From assembly GCA_902783375.1 (NCBI GenBank), contig CACZQN010000025.1:1-64000 (forward strand): 64,000 bases of DNA, written 5' to 3'. The notes beneath the pieces are model-generated. The model was not told the origin of the DNA and did no database searches. It was given only the letters and a program-made list of their open reading frames with translations. The position numbers were made by a program, and so were the translations under genes. This DNA comes from an uncultured Lachnospiraceae bacterium (GTDB lineage: Bacteria > Bacillota > Clostridia > Lachnospirales > Lachnospiraceae). Below, in pieces: positions 36,884-46,194 of the stretch (the first letter of the stretch is position 1; the number at the start of each line of letters is the position of its first letter).

Positions 36884-37921
36884 TTGAAAAGACTGATGAC
36901 AAGGACCCTGGCGCTGGGAATCATGCTTGCGATGATCTTCAGCGCATTGGTACCGGGACAGGCAGCCGCGGCTACACTTGCGCGGCCGACAATTCATGTT
37001 GCGGATAGTGATGCGGATGGGAATCCGCAGATCACCATCGATAAGGTGAAAGGTGCCACCGGGTACAGGATTTACAGGAAAACGCCGACGGATAAAAAAT
37101 GGGTGAAGGTCGCGACGACCAGAAAGAGAGCCTACGTTGACAAGAAGTGGACTGCAGATGAGGCGGCAACGATTTATTATACCGTCAAAGCTTATACGAA
37201 AAATGCTGATGGAACTGTAACCTGGAGCAAAACCGCTGAGAAACAATCCTGGACTGTGCCGGAGCATAAGGATGGAGATGTAATCGGTAAGGATAAAAAG
37301 CTCCCGAAATTAGAGAATACAGACGCTGATTTTTACCCTGGAAGCGTTTTGACTTTTTATACCGAAGATGGATCTTTTCAGCTTTGGCAGGGACCGGATG
37401 GAACGGGCGGCAGGAAGCCGGAGCCTTCAGAGAATATTTCCTATGACCGTGAAACAAATACCCTTTATCTCGAGGGCTTTGCAGCGCGGCAAATGGAAAT
37501 CAAGTGGATGGGGAAGAATATCACCATTCATCTGTCCGGTGATAACAAATTAAGCAGCCTCACGGTCTACGGATCATCTGTAACCTTTGCAGGAAATGGC
37601 TCTTTAACCCTGAACGAAGGAGATTACTGGGACCGTGGTGTAGATGGCAGGGGTGAGCAGGGACTTCTGCTTATGGGAGAAGATGCAGGCGAGTGCATCA
37701 TGATCGAATCCGGAGTAACACTGGATATCTACGGAAGACAAAGTGCAATACATATTTCCAAGGGGAATCGAACCAAGGGAATCTATTATCAGTCAGAGGA
37801 AACTGTTCCGGGAATCATGCAGTATAAGCATGGTCTCGATTCCGATGGGAAGGTTACCTGGTGGGTCTGCCGGGACAATAGTCTGCGCTGTCTGCACTTT
37901 CATGTAGGACCGGAGAAGTAA
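36884..37921 (+). CDS. Secreted protein with Fn3-like domain, unknown function
   Basis: 345 residues beginning at a TTG codon behind GGGAGG. Signal peptide MKRLMTRTLALGIMLAMIFS, cleaved near residue 30 after GQAAAA. Residues ~33-125 form an Fn3-like domain (ATGYRIYRKTPTDKKWVKV, YYTVKAYTKNADG). The C-terminal part has beta-rich, helix-free strands (YDRETNTLYLEGF, NITIHLSGDN, GNGSLTLNEG) suggesting a beta-helix or carbohydrate-binding fold. No anchor motif is seen, so it is probably released. Its base composition is lower in GC than the flanking hydrolases. Confidence 0.7.
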   Translation: MKRLMTRTLALGIMLAMIFSALVPGQAAAATLARPTIHVADSDADGNPQITIDKVKGATGYRIYRKTPTDKKWVKVATTRKRAYVDKKWTADEAATIYYTVKAYTKNADGTVTWSKTAEKQSWTVPEHKDGDVIGKDKKLPKLENTDADFYPGSVLTFYTEDGSFQLWQGPDGTGGRKPEPSENISYDRETNTLYLEGFAARQMEIKWMGKNITIHLSGDNKLSSLTVYGSSVTFAGNGSLTLNEGDYWDRGVDGRGEQGLLLMGEDAGECIMIESGVTLDIYGRQSAIHISKGNRTKGIYYQSEETVPGIMQYKHGLDSDGKVTWWVCRDNSLRCLHFHVGPEK

Positions 37922-37946
37922 AATCAGTATATCGACAGGAAACTGG

Positions 37947-37984
37947 AAGCCTGCCACGACAAAGTGGCAGGCTTTGCTTTTGCT
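37947..37984 (+). terminator. Terminator after the secreted Fn3 gene
   Basis: AAGCCTGCCAC / GTGGCAGGCTT with a 6-base loop, then TGCTTTTGCTT. Confidence 0.85.
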
Positions 37985-38047
37985 TGCCTTTTACTTGCCA
38001 ATCCAAATAAAATGGAAATATAATGGAAATATAACGGTTTGTTTTCA

Positions 38048-38076
38048 TTGACACATCATGCAATAGGTTATATAAT
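38048..38076 (+). promoter_or_regulatory. Consensus promoter for the HTH-Uma2 gene
   Basis: TTGACA, 17 bases, TATAAT: perfect hexamers and spacing. Confidence 0.85.
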
Positions 38077-38116
38077 GGAAGTGGAACGGATGTTTGTCTG
38101 TGGTAAGGAGATGAAG

Positions 38117-38989
38117 ATGACCATAGATGAGATGATCAGGCAGAAAAGGATTCTGGGATTTACGAACGAAAGACTCTCGGAACTTTCAGCTGTGCCTCTT
38201 GGCACTGTACAGAAGATCTTTGCCGGCATCACGAAGAATCCGAGGTGGAAGACCAGAAAAGCACTGGAGCAGGTATTGCTGCGGGAGATGGAGAAGACTC
38301 AGGAAGAGAGAACCATCATCCAGAACCAGCTTTGTCAGTCAGAGCTTGCCACGAGGATAGGGAAGAATGCTTACGGAGAGATCAGACGGGCAGAATCTGT
38401 ACTTCATGAACGTGCTGCATATTTTGGAGGAGATCCCAGGCAGGGCGAGTATACACTGGATGACTATCTGGGACTTCCGGATGATTACCGCGTGGAATTG
38501 ATCAATGGTTACCTGTATGATATGAGCGGTCCCTCCAAGGCACATCAGGTAATCCTGCTGCAATTGGCCCTTCAATTTCATGAATGCATGGATGAACATC
38601 CGGCGTGTGAGCTTTTTCTGGCTCCACAGGACGTGGTACTGAAACCGGATCAGAAGACAGTTGTCCAACCGGATCTCTTTATTTACTGTAATGCTGCGGA
38701 TCGGGACAAAAACAGACACCATGGAGTTCCGGACTTTGTCCTTGAGATCATTTCTCCTTCAAGCAGAGAGATGGATTACTATGTGAAACTTCATCTGTAC
38801 TGGGAAGCCGGAGTCAGAGAATACTGGATCGTGGACCCACAAAAGAAGAAGGTCCAGGTGCAGGATTTTGATCATCACACCGGAACAGAGATCTATGATT
38901 TTTCGAATGAAGTACCAGTGGGAATTTCCGAAGGAACCTGCAGGATTGATTTTGCAAAGATCCTAGCGAAAGCTGAGAAGTATCTATAA
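38117..38989 (+). CDS. Helix-turn-helix plus Uma2-family (PD-(D/E)XK) nuclease-like protein
   Basis: 290 residues. The N-terminal XRE-like helix-turn-helix is at ~1-55 (FTNERLSELSAVPLGTVQKIFAGITKNP). The Uma2/DUF820 domain at ~100-285 contains YRVELINGYLYDMSGPSKAHQ, VVQPDLFIYC, PDFVLEIISPSS and YYVKLHLYWEAGVREYWIVDP. The acidic residues of the PD-(D/E)XK fold (VQPD and EIIS) are in place. Uma2 is predicted to be an endonuclease but its role is not established. The start at 38117 follows AAGGAG at 6 bases. It has a perfect promoter; the 93-residue frame downstream is probably co-transcribed. Confidence 0.8.
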   Translation: MTIDEMIRQKRILGFTNERLSELSAVPLGTVQKIFAGITKNPRWKTRKALEQVLLREMEKTQEERTIIQNQLCQSELATRIGKNAYGEIRRAESVLHERAAYFGGDPRQGEYTLDDYLGLPDDYRVELINGYLYDMSGPSKAHQVILLQLALQFHECMDEHPACELFLAPQDVVLKPDQKTVVQPDLFIYCNAADRDKNRHHGVPDFVLEIISPSSREMDYYVKLHLYWEAGVREYWIVDPQKKKVQVQDFDHHTGTEIYDFSNEVPVGISEGTCRIDFAKILAKAEKYL

Positions 38990-39006
38990 TCGTTCGGGAG
39001 GTGCAT

Positions 39007-39282
39007 ATGTTTGGATTTGGGAAGAAGAAGTACAGGAACGAAGAGCTTGAGAAGATTCTTGCGGAAGTGAATATGAATGCATCGAACAATTATAAAGACG
39101 CAGCGCAGGAAGCATATGCAAGATTCCTTGCAAAACATGAGGAACTCATGGCAGCGGGAAGTCTGTCAGAGAAGCAGATCACACATTATGCCGAGGAACT
39201 GGAGAAACTGAAAACAGCCATGGCGGGATTCTCCCATGATGCCCAGCGCGCAGATTACACTGGATATAAGCAGAATCGATGA
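39007..39282 (+). CDS. Small hypothetical protein downstream of HTH-Uma2
   Basis: 91 residues from the ATG at 39007 (GGGAGG at 5 bases), 17 bases after the Uma2 stop. Charged and helical throughout (KKKYRNEELEKILAEVNMN, EELEKLKTAMAGFSHDAQ), no signal peptide or membrane segment. Not recognised. Tight spacing suggests joint expression with the HTH-Uma2 protein. Confidence 0.55.
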   Translation: MFGFGKKKYRNEELEKILAEVNMNASNNYKDAAQEAYARFLAKHEELMAAGSLSEKQITHYAEELEKLKTAMAGFSHDAQRADYTGYKQNR

Positions 39283-39319
39283 CTCGATACTGTATATGCG
39301 AAGAAAAAAGAAGATGAAC

Positions 39320-39455
39320 AGAAAGAGTGTGCGGACAGGATAAAAACTTGTTTGCATACTCTTTTTGTATGCTTTTTTGTGTTGCCTCTGGCATCCTGGA
39401 GAGGGCGATTCTGAGCGGGGGGGTGACCTGAAGTGAGATCTGGATCTTCCCGACC
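39320..39455. repeat. Dispersed intergenic repeat, copy B
   Basis: GAAAGAGTGTGCGGACAGG, ATAAAAA, CTTGTTTGCATACTCTTTTT, GTATGCTTTTTTG, later GGGCGATTC and GTGACCTGAAGTGAGATC. It matches copy A (36204-36335) along its length, including the first part of the 63-bp unit, which here occurs once. Confidence 0.8.
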
Positions 39456-39471
39456 TTTTCGCACTAGCTTC

Positions 39472-39682
39472 TTGACCCTCTCGTGTTTTCAGTTTACAAT
39501 GAAATCCAGAGGGTTTTCTTTTGCAGTATACATGGTGGAGAGCGTCTGTGCGATCGCTAAGAGCAGGGGGCTTGCGTGAGATTCTTCGAAGTGATCTTTA
39601 TGAAGATGCCAAACCATATAACGAAGTAGTACCGGTTGAACCACAGAAAATCACAGTCACTCATGAGAGATGTGAGACTGTG
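39472..39682 (+). promoter_or_regulatory. Promoter and leader of the cellulase-like gene
   Basis: TTGACC, 17 bases, TACAAT (39472-39500). ACCCTCT (39475) and AGAGGGT (39508), followed by TTTCTTTT, could form a hairpin spanning the promoter or terminate upstream reading. Near the ribosome site CACAGTC/GACTGTG (39652-39682) can form a hairpin. The leader of about 190 bases is long for this window. Confidence 0.5.
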
Positions 39683-39696
39683 TGAAAGGAGAGATG

Positions 39697-41148
39697 ATGC
39701 AGGGACCGTTACGCGTAAATCCGGTCAATCCGCGGTATTTCACGGATGATTCCGGAAAAGCAATCTATCTGACCGGAATGCATGTGCATGGCGCATTCCG
39801 CGGAATGGCACCGAAGGGAGGCGCTGCCGGCGCACCCGGCTTTGATTCTGTTGATTATGATGCATTTCTGAACGAGATGGTGCAGAGAAACCACAACTTC
39901 CTGCGTTTCTGGGTCGGACGGGAGACCGGTTTCCAGAAATCGCGGGTCGGAGATGAGATCCTCTATGCGGATCCCTTCATCTACGTGGATATCAACGAAG
40001 ATGACCACCTCGGCGTTGGACACCCGGTCTATGATCTGGACCAGCTGAACCCGGCATTCTTTGACCTGCTCCGGGAGAAGTGCCTGAAGGCGCAGGAGAA
40101 GGGCATCTACACGGCAATCATGCTCTTTGAGGGCTGGTCGCTCGATACCAGAAAGAGTGTGGCAGATGGCTGGCCGTTCCTTGGACATCCGTTCAACAAG
40201 GCCAACAACATCAACGGCATCGACGGCAATCCGCCGATGGAGGAGGGCGAGAGCCCGGTCTCGGACTCCCAGGATGTCAACAAATTCTGCCCGACCGAGC
40301 ACCTGAGAGTCCACACACTCGACATTCCGGAGATCACGGCTTATCAGAAGAAGTATGTCAAGAAAGTCATTGAAACCGTCAACGACCTCGACAACATCCT
40401 CTATGAGATCTGCAATGAAGGCCTCCGCTGGAGCCGGTATTTCCAGTACGAGATGGTGGACTACATCCACGAAGTGGAAGCGTCGATGCCGAAGCAGCAT
40501 CCGGTCTGGATGAGCCATCTTGTACCGGCACAGAACGAGAGCCTATATGTCTCGAATGCAGAGGCGATCTCGCCGGGCGTCGAGGATGTGGCAGAGGATT
40601 ACTGTATCAATCCGCCGGCATCCGACGGCCGCAAGGTCATCATCCCGGATACCGACCACCTCGGCGGATTCTGGGGCACCAGCCAGTGGGTATGGAAATC
40701 GTTCCTGCGCGGCCTGAATCCGATCTTCATGGATTTCTGGGGACCGGTCCGGAACATGGGTGCCCACGCAGTGGGCGAGGCGATGTCAAACCTCTTCGGC
40801 AGAAACCAGTATATGCTGCCGGCGAACTGGGGAGAACCGGTCCGCGTAGCACTCGGCAGGGCGAAGAGAATCGCAGACCGGATGGACCTGAACCACATGC
40901 TGCCGTACGGGGAACTCTGCTCGACCGGCTATGTGCTGGCGAATCCGGGCAAGGAGTACCTGATCTACGCACCGGAGGCCGGCCAGTTCCGCCTGAAGCT
41001 CTACGGCGCACCGGGACCGTTTGAGGTCCGCTGGTACAACCCGAACACCGATGTGACCATCGAAGGCATGGATATGATCGGGGACGGCGCTGTCGACATC
41101 ACACCGCCGTATCTCGGGGAAGTCCTGCTGTATCTGAAAAAACGGTGA
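39697..41148 (+). CDS. Cellulase-like TIM-barrel glycoside hydrolase
   Basis: 483 residues, no signal peptide. It starts VNPVNPRYFTDDSGKAIYLTGMHVH, like DUF4038/GH5-type barrels. The probable acid/base Glu is in LYEICNEGLRW; the second carboxylate is uncertain (candidates in VIIPDTDHLGG or AEDYC). A C-terminal beta-sandwich of the putative collagen-binding type (YAPEAGQFRLKLYG, RWYNPNTD, PYLGEVLLYLKK) follows, as in GH140 relatives. ATGs at 39694 and 39697 both follow AAAGGAG; the latter has better spacing. Substrate is unknown. Confidence 0.75.
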   Translation: MQGPLRVNPVNPRYFTDDSGKAIYLTGMHVHGAFRGMAPKGGAAGAPGFDSVDYDAFLNEMVQRNHNFLRFWVGRETGFQKSRVGDEILYADPFIYVDINEDDHLGVGHPVYDLDQLNPAFFDLLREKCLKAQEKGIYTAIMLFEGWSLDTRKSVADGWPFLGHPFNKANNINGIDGNPPMEEGESPVSDSQDVNKFCPTEHLRVHTLDIPEITAYQKKYVKKVIETVNDLDNILYEICNEGLRWSRYFQYEMVDYIHEVEASMPKQHPVWMSHLVPAQNESLYVSNAEAISPGVEDVAEDYCINPPASDGRKVIIPDTDHLGGFWGTSQWVWKSFLRGLNPIFMDFWGPVRNMGAHAVGEAMSNLFGRNQYMLPANWGEPVRVALGRAKRIADRMDLNHMLPYGELCSTGYVLANPGKEYLIYAPEAGQFRLKLYGAPGPFEVRWYNPNTDVTIEGMDMIGDGAVDITPPYLGEVLLYLKKR

Positions 41149-41177
41149 GGGTTCCGGACCGATTGTATCCGTCCTTC

Positions 41178-41206
41178 TTGCATTGACTTCCTGATTATGT
41201 TAAAAT
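41178..41206 (+). promoter_or_regulatory. Promoter for the BMP-type importer operon
   Basis: TTGCAT, 17 bases, TAAAAT, 47 bases upstream of the ATG. Confidence 0.65.
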
Positions 41207-41253
41207 ATCTGATGCGGGCGGATGTATGTCCGCAGAAAGGATTTTGGGAGATT

Positions 41254-42411
41254 ATGAAGAAGAAACTTGTAGCATTACTTGCCTGTGTGGCGATGGTTGC
41301 CACCATGCTTGCAGCATGCGGCGGCAGTCAGCCGGCAGGAAACAATGCTTCCGCCGGCAAGGCAGAAGCAGGACTGAAGATCGCCATTGTCACATCGCTG
41401 ACCGGTGTGGATGACGGCTCCTTCCATCAGGAGAGCTATTCCGGTATCCAGGCATTCATCAAGGATCATGCCGGCGCAACCGTAACACCGGTGCAGGAAA
41501 CAACCGGTGATACCACCGCCTGTGTCCAGGCTGTCCAGGATATCGTCGCAGATTACGATGTCATCGTCTGTGACGGCTTCCAGTTCGCAGGAATCGGAAC
41601 CGTCGCTGCAGACAACACCGACAAGAAGTTCATCCTGGTGGACTCCTATCCGTCGGATGCAGAAGGCAATGAAGTTGCACTTGATAACGTCTATGCAATG
41701 CAGTTCAAGGAGCAGGAGAGTGGTTTCCTTGCAGGCATGGCTGCAGCATTCGGAACCCAGACCAAGAAGGTCGCCGTTGTCAACGGTATTGCGTTCCCGT
41801 CGAACGTCAACTATCAGTATGGTTTCATGTCGGGCGTCAACTATGCAAATAAGCATTATGATACCGGCGTTGAGATCGTGGAACTTCCGTCCTACGCAGG
41901 AACAGACGTGACCGGCGCGAATGTCGGCGGCAACTATGTCGGTAACTTCTCGGATCCGGCAACCGGCAAGGTCATCGGCGATGCCCTGATCAAGGAAGGT
42001 GTCGATGTGATCTTCGTGGCTGCAGGTGAGTCCGGCAACGGCGTTATCACAGCAGTCAAGGAGAGCGCTGCGGATGATTATTTCATCGGCTGTGATACCG
42101 ACCAGTACAATGACGGCGTGAACGGTGACAAGAATGTGACCCTGACTTCTGTTCTGAAGGTCATGGGCATGAACAACACCAAGGTGCTGAATTCGATCGC
42201 AGACGGCAGCTTCAAGGGTGGCAACTACCTTCTCGGCGCTGACACCGATTCCACCGGTTATGTCAGTGCATCGGACAGATGCCAGCTGAGCGCAGACGTC
42301 ATCGAGAAGCTTGACAAGGCATATGCCCTGATCAAGGACGGCACCATCGTTCCGGCTGCAAACTTCAACGGCCTGACACCGGACAATTTTACCGGAATCG
42401 ACGCTGAGTAA
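41254..42411 (+). CDS. BMP-family (BmpA/TmpC-like) substrate-binding lipoprotein
   Basis: 385 residues with lipobox LAAC (lipidated Cys22) and a short Ser/Gly/Ala linker. The BMP fold is indicated by AIVTSLTGVDDGSFHQESYSG, VCDGFQFAG, KKFILVDSYP, EQESGFLAGMAAAF and IFVAAGESGNGVITAVKE. Family members bind purine nucleosides and, less often, autoinducer-like or vitamin ligands. The next three genes encode its ATPase and two permeases. Expression of these is probably reduced by the hairpin at 42445. Position among glycan hydrolases leaves a non-nucleoside ligand possible. Confidence 0.92.
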   Translation: MKKKLVALLACVAMVATMLAACGGSQPAGNNASAGKAEAGLKIAIVTSLTGVDDGSFHQESYSGIQAFIKDHAGATVTPVQETTGDTTACVQAVQDIVADYDVIVCDGFQFAGIGTVAADNTDKKFILVDSYPSDAEGNEVALDNVYAMQFKEQESGFLAGMAAAFGTQTKKVAVVNGIAFPSNVNYQYGFMSGVNYANKHYDTGVEIVELPSYAGTDVTGANVGGNYVGNFSDPATGKVIGDALIKEGVDVIFVAAGESGNGVITAVKESAADDYFIGCDTDQYNDGVNGDKNVTLTSVLKVMGMNNTKVLNSIADGSFKGGNYLLGADTDSTGYVSASDRCQLSADVIEKLDKAYALIKDGTIVPAANFNGLTPDNFTGIDAE

Positions 42412-42444
42412 GCAGCAGAACTGAAGATCTGAATGAACCATAGA

Positions 42445-42506
42445 GCGGCGGCTTTATAAAGCCTGGCTGATTATAAAGCCTTACTTTGAAAGCTGCCGCC
42501 CTTTTT
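42445..42506 (+). terminator. Attenuator between BMP lipoprotein and its ABC genes
   Basis: GCGGCGGCTT (42445) pairs with AAGCTGCCGC (one G-U pair) followed by CCCTTTTTG; the loop holds a smaller GGCTTTATAAAGCC palindrome. Probable partial terminator. Confidence 0.75.
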
Positions 42507-42557
42507 GATTTCTGTCGGGAGAGGCCCGCCGCAGGGCGGCCGGAAACAGAGGTGAAC

Positions 42558-44108
42558 ATGGGCGATTCGGAATATATCGTCGAGATGAAGCACATCACCA
42601 AGCGGTTCCCGGGACTCACAGCGAACGACGACGTCTCCATCAACATCCGGAAGGGCGAGATCTACGCCCTCCTCGGGGAGAACGGAGCCGGGAAATCGAC
42701 GCTGATGAGCGTGCTGTTCGGCATGTATGAGCCGGACGAAGGGGAGATCTACATCCGTGGGGAGAAGGTCAGGATCACGTCTCCGCGGCATGCGACCAGA
42801 CTCGGGATCGGGATGGTGCACCAGCATTTCCGTCTGGTGTCGAACTATACCGTGGCCGAGAACATCATCCTCGGTTCGGAGCCGCAGAACAAGCTCTTCG
42901 GCTTCCTGCCGCGGGTGAATATTGAAAAGGCGAATCAGGATATCAAGCAGCTGTCCGAGATGTTCGGTCTGAAGGTGGACCCGACGGCGGTCATCAGCGA
43001 CCTGAATGTCTCCACGCAGCAGCGTGTCGAGATCCTGAAGATGCTCTACCGGGATGCGGAGATCCTGATCTTTGATGAGCCGACTGCGGTGCTGACACCG
43101 CAGGAGATCGAGTTCCTGCTCGATATCATCCGGGGACTCCGGGACGGCGGCAAGACGATCATCATCATCACGCACAAGCTCGAGGAGATCAAGTCCGTCG
43201 CTGACCGCTGTGCGATCCTGAACCGCGGTAAGCTGATCGGCGTCCGCGATGTGGCGGAGACGTCCACGGCCGAGATGGCCAGGCTGATGGTCGGCCACGA
43301 GGTCTCGTTTACCTCCGATAAGACCGAGGCGAAGCCGAAGGAGACGGTCCTGAAGGTGGAAAACCTCACCGTAAAGGGCGACATGGGTAACGATGCGGTC
43401 AAGGGAGCCTCCTTTGAGATTCATTCCGGTGAGATCTTTGCCCTGGCCGGTGTCTCGGGAAATGGCCAGAATGAGCTTGCGGATGCGATTGCGGGTCTCC
43501 GGGATGCGGCCGGCGGAAAGATTACGCTGAACGGCACGGATATCACGACACACTCGATCCGGCAGCGGATCGAAGAGGGCGTTGCCTATATTCCGGAGGA
43601 CCGGCAGAATGTCGGCCTGGTGCTGAATTTCACCCTGCGGGACAACCTGGCGCTGAAGCGGTACTACCAGGCAGCTTTCGCCAAGAAGGGAGTCATGGAC
43701 AACAAGGCCTTCGAGGAGAACGGGAAACGGCTGATCGAGGAATTTGACATCCGGAGCAGCAATGGCAATGCGACCATCACCCGGTCGATGTCGGGCGGCA
43801 ACCAGCAGAAGGCGATCATCGCCAGAGAGATCGATCTAAAGACACCGCTGATCATCTTCATGCAGCCGACTAGGGGCCTCGATATCGGGGCGATCTCGAA
43901 CATTCATAAACAGATCATCGCGGAGCGGGACCGCGGCGCTGCGGTGCTGCTCATATCCCTGGAACTCGATGAGATCATGGACTGTGCCGATACAATCGGC
44001 GTCATCTTCGATGGACGGATCAACCGGATCGCGAAAGCGAGCGACCTCACCGTCAACGAGGTGGGCCGGTTCATGATGGGTGTTGAGGAAGGAGGTGAGA
44101 CCGCATGA
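42558..44108 (+). CDS. Nucleoside/sugar ABC transporter ATP-binding protein (two ABC domains)
   Basis: 516 residues with two nucleotide-binding domains. The first has Walker A GENGAGKST, signature-like NVSTQQRVEILK and Walker B ILIFDEPTAVL. The second has GVSGNGQNE in place of a full Walker A and SMSGGNQQKAIIAREI with IIFMQPTRGLDIG. This asymmetry is normal for the RbsA/YufO (NupO) class. It powers import with the permeases at 44105 and 45226. The start at 42558 follows AGAGGTG; the longer frame has no ribosome site. Confidence 0.93.
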   Translation: MGDSEYIVEMKHITKRFPGLTANDDVSINIRKGEIYALLGENGAGKSTLMSVLFGMYEPDEGEIYIRGEKVRITSPRHATRLGIGMVHQHFRLVSNYTVAENIILGSEPQNKLFGFLPRVNIEKANQDIKQLSEMFGLKVDPTAVISDLNVSTQQRVEILKMLYRDAEILIFDEPTAVLTPQEIEFLLDIIRGLRDGGKTIIIITHKLEEIKSVADRCAILNRGKLIGVRDVAETSTAEMARLMVGHEVSFTSDKTEAKPKETVLKVENLTVKGDMGNDAVKGASFEIHSGEIFALAGVSGNGQNELADAIAGLRDAAGGKITLNGTDITTHSIRQRIEEGVAYIPEDRQNVGLVLNFTLRDNLALKRYYQAAFAKKGVMDNKAFEENGKRLIEEFDIRSSNGNATITRSMSGGNQQKAIIAREIDLKTPLIIFMQPTRGLDIGAISNIHKQIIAERDRGAAVLLISLELDEIMDCADTIGVIFDGRINRIAKASDLTVNEVGRFMMGVEEGGETA

Positions 44109-45229
44109 AGAAACTCCTTGTCAAACTGCTCGGTGGCGAGAAACTGCAGATGGTGCGTGTCTCCACATTTGCCATCTTCATGAGTCTGATCGTCGGGGCA
44201 GTGATTCTCCTGCTGATGGGCAGAAATCCGCTCGTCGCCTATGGAAATCTGCTGCAGGGGTCCGGTCTGATGCCGAAGGCAAACTATGCCGGCAGACAGA
44301 ACATGTTCACGGACTTCATGAGCTTTCTGGATGCCCTGACGCCAATGATCTTTGCGGCGCTCGCCGTGACCGTGGCCATGAAGGCAGGCCTCTTCAACAT
44401 CGGTGTCTCCGGCATGATGCTGGCCTCGGGCTTCTTCGCCACGATTCTGGTCGGCTACTCCACGATGGCAGCACCGATTGCGAAGCCGCTCGTGCTCATC
44501 ATCGGTTTACTGGCAGGCGCTTCGGTCGGAGCGCTGATCGGCTGGCTGAAGTACAAGTTCAACATCAACGAAGTTGTATCCTCGATCATGATCAACTACA
44601 CGCTGATGTATGTCTTTACATTTTTCATCAATACGTTTTTCGTCAATCCGGTGACCCGGCAGAGCAATGCGGTCAGCGATGCTGCAAGACTGACGCTGGT
44701 GAATGTCGAGGCCTTCGGACTGAAGTTCAATATCTCGCTGGCATTTCCGCTTGCGATCCTGGCAGCCTTTGTTGTGCGGTTCGTCCTCGACCGGATGACC
44801 ACCGGTTTCGAGATCAAGGCCGTGGGCATCAGCCGGGAGGCCGCAAGATATGCGGGAATCAGTATCCCGAAAAATGTCGTGCTGGCGATGACGATCTCCG
44901 GTGCGATGGCGGGACTTGCAGGCGTCACCTATTTCTGCGGCTACAATGCCTCCATCCAGGCAGGCGTCGTCCCGGGAATGGGCTTTGATGCCATCGCGGT
45001 GGCACTGCTCGGCAATACCAATCCGATCGGCTGTATCTTCTCGTCCTTCCTGATTACGGTGATCTCGAAGGGTTCCATCTATATGAGCTCCCAGCAGGGT
45101 GTCGAGATTGAGATGGCAGACCTGATCACGGCCATCATCCTGATCTTCGCGGCATGCTCCGAATTCATCCGGATGTATGTCGGAAGAATCGAATCGGAGA
45201 TGAAGGAACGGAAGGAGGTGCAGGCATGA
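44105..45229 (+). CDS. Nucleoside/sugar ABC permease, YufP/NupP-like
   Basis: 374 residues, 8-10 hydrophobic helices, BPD_transp_2 type: FAALAVTVAMKAGLFNIGVSGMMLASGF, SSIMINYTLMYVF, KAVGISREAARYAGISIPK and GMGFDAIAVALLGNTNPIG. Start overlaps the ATPase stop by 4 bases. It pairs with the following permease. A C-terminal charged tail (ESEMKERKEVQA) is cytoplasmic. Confidence 0.93.
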   Translation: MKKLLVKLLGGEKLQMVRVSTFAIFMSLIVGAVILLLMGRNPLVAYGNLLQGSGLMPKANYAGRQNMFTDFMSFLDALTPMIFAALAVTVAMKAGLFNIGVSGMMLASGFFATILVGYSTMAAPIAKPLVLIIGLLAGASVGALIGWLKYKFNINEVVSSIMINYTLMYVFTFFINTFFVNPVTRQSNAVSDAARLTLVNVEAFGLKFNISLAFPLAILAAFVVRFVLDRMTTGFEIKAVGISREAARYAGISIPKNVVLAMTISGAMAGLAGVTYFCGYNASIQAGVVPGMGFDAIAVALLGNTNPIGCIFSSFLITVISKGSIYMSSQQGVEIEMADLITAIILIFAACSEFIRMYVGRIESEMKERKEVQA

Positions 45230-46188
45230 TTCAGACAATCATCATTGACGGACTTGCATTTACCCTCCCGATGTTCATCATGGCCATCGGCGGCATCTTC
45301 TCCGAGAAGAGCGGCATCACGAACCTGGCACTGGAAGGCCTGCAGGGATTCGGCGCCTTTATCGGGGCGCTGATCGCGGTCCTGCTGATGCAGGTGACCG
45401 GCGCGAGCTCCCAGGTCCCGTACTATGTATCCTTCCTGGCAGCGGCCGTCGGCGGGATGCTCTACGCCCTGGTGCATGTGGTGCTCTGTATCAAGTTCAA
45501 AGCGAACCAGGTCATCAGCGGCGTCGTGGTCAACATCCTGGCCATGGCCCTCACAAGCTTCCTGACGAAGCGTCTGAACGGCGCGCTGTTCGGGCAGACC
45601 TCCAACAAGTTCGTCCTCGGAACCAGCGTGCGCTTCACGGTACCGGTGCTCTCGAAGATCCCGATTCTCGGTGCCGTGTTTACCAACGTCTACCCATTTG
45701 AAGTGCTGATCATCATCATCGCGGTGGTGATGTGGTATGTGCTGTACCAGACACCATATGGCATGCACCTGCGGGCCTGCGGCGATAACCCACATGCTGC
45801 GGATGCAGCCGGTATCGATGTCAACCGTGTGCGGACCATCGCGGTTATGCTCTCCGGCGGGCTTTCTGCCATCGCCGGCATGAGCTACGCCTACTCCGTC
45901 ACGGCAAGCTTCTCGCCGAGCATTTACCTCGGCATCGGCTATCTGTCGATCGCGGCGCTGATCTTCGGCAACTGGTCCATCCTGCCGACACTCGGTGCCT
46001 GCCTGATCTTCGGCTTTGCAAGAAGCGGCGGCCAGGCGCTGATCCAGCAGCTCGGCATGCCATCGACCTACAATGATCTGGTCAGAATCCTCCCGTATGT
46101 GCTCACTCTGTTCCTGCTGGTCTTCTTCAGCAAACACAACAACAGTCCGAGAGCACTCGGCGAGATCTATGATAAAGGAAAGAGGTAA
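45226..46188 (+). CDS. Nucleoside/sugar ABC permease, YufQ/NupQ-like
   Basis: 320 residues, 8-9 hydrophobic helices: LPMFIMAIGGIFSEKSGITNLALEG, KANQVISGVVVNILAMALTSF, LRACGDNPHAADAAGIDVNRVR and LGIGYLSIAALIFGNW. It overlaps the previous stop by 4 bases and has a good GGAGG site. The operon ends here; the folded RNA at 46195-46343 starts 7 bases after the stop. Confidence 0.93.
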   Translation: MIQTIIIDGLAFTLPMFIMAIGGIFSEKSGITNLALEGLQGFGAFIGALIAVLLMQVTGASSQVPYYVSFLAAAVGGMLYALVHVVLCIKFKANQVISGVVVNILAMALTSFLTKRLNGALFGQTSNKFVLGTSVRFTVPVLSKIPILGAVFTNVYPFEVLIIIIAVVMWYVLYQTPYGMHLRACGDNPHAADAAGIDVNRVRTIAVMLSGGLSAIAGMSYAYSVTASFSPSIYLGIGYLSIAALIFGNWSILPTLGACLIFGFARSGGQALIQQLGMPSTYNDLVRILPYVLTLFLLVFFSKHNNSPRALGEIYDKGKR

Positions 46189-46194
46189 CTTTTC

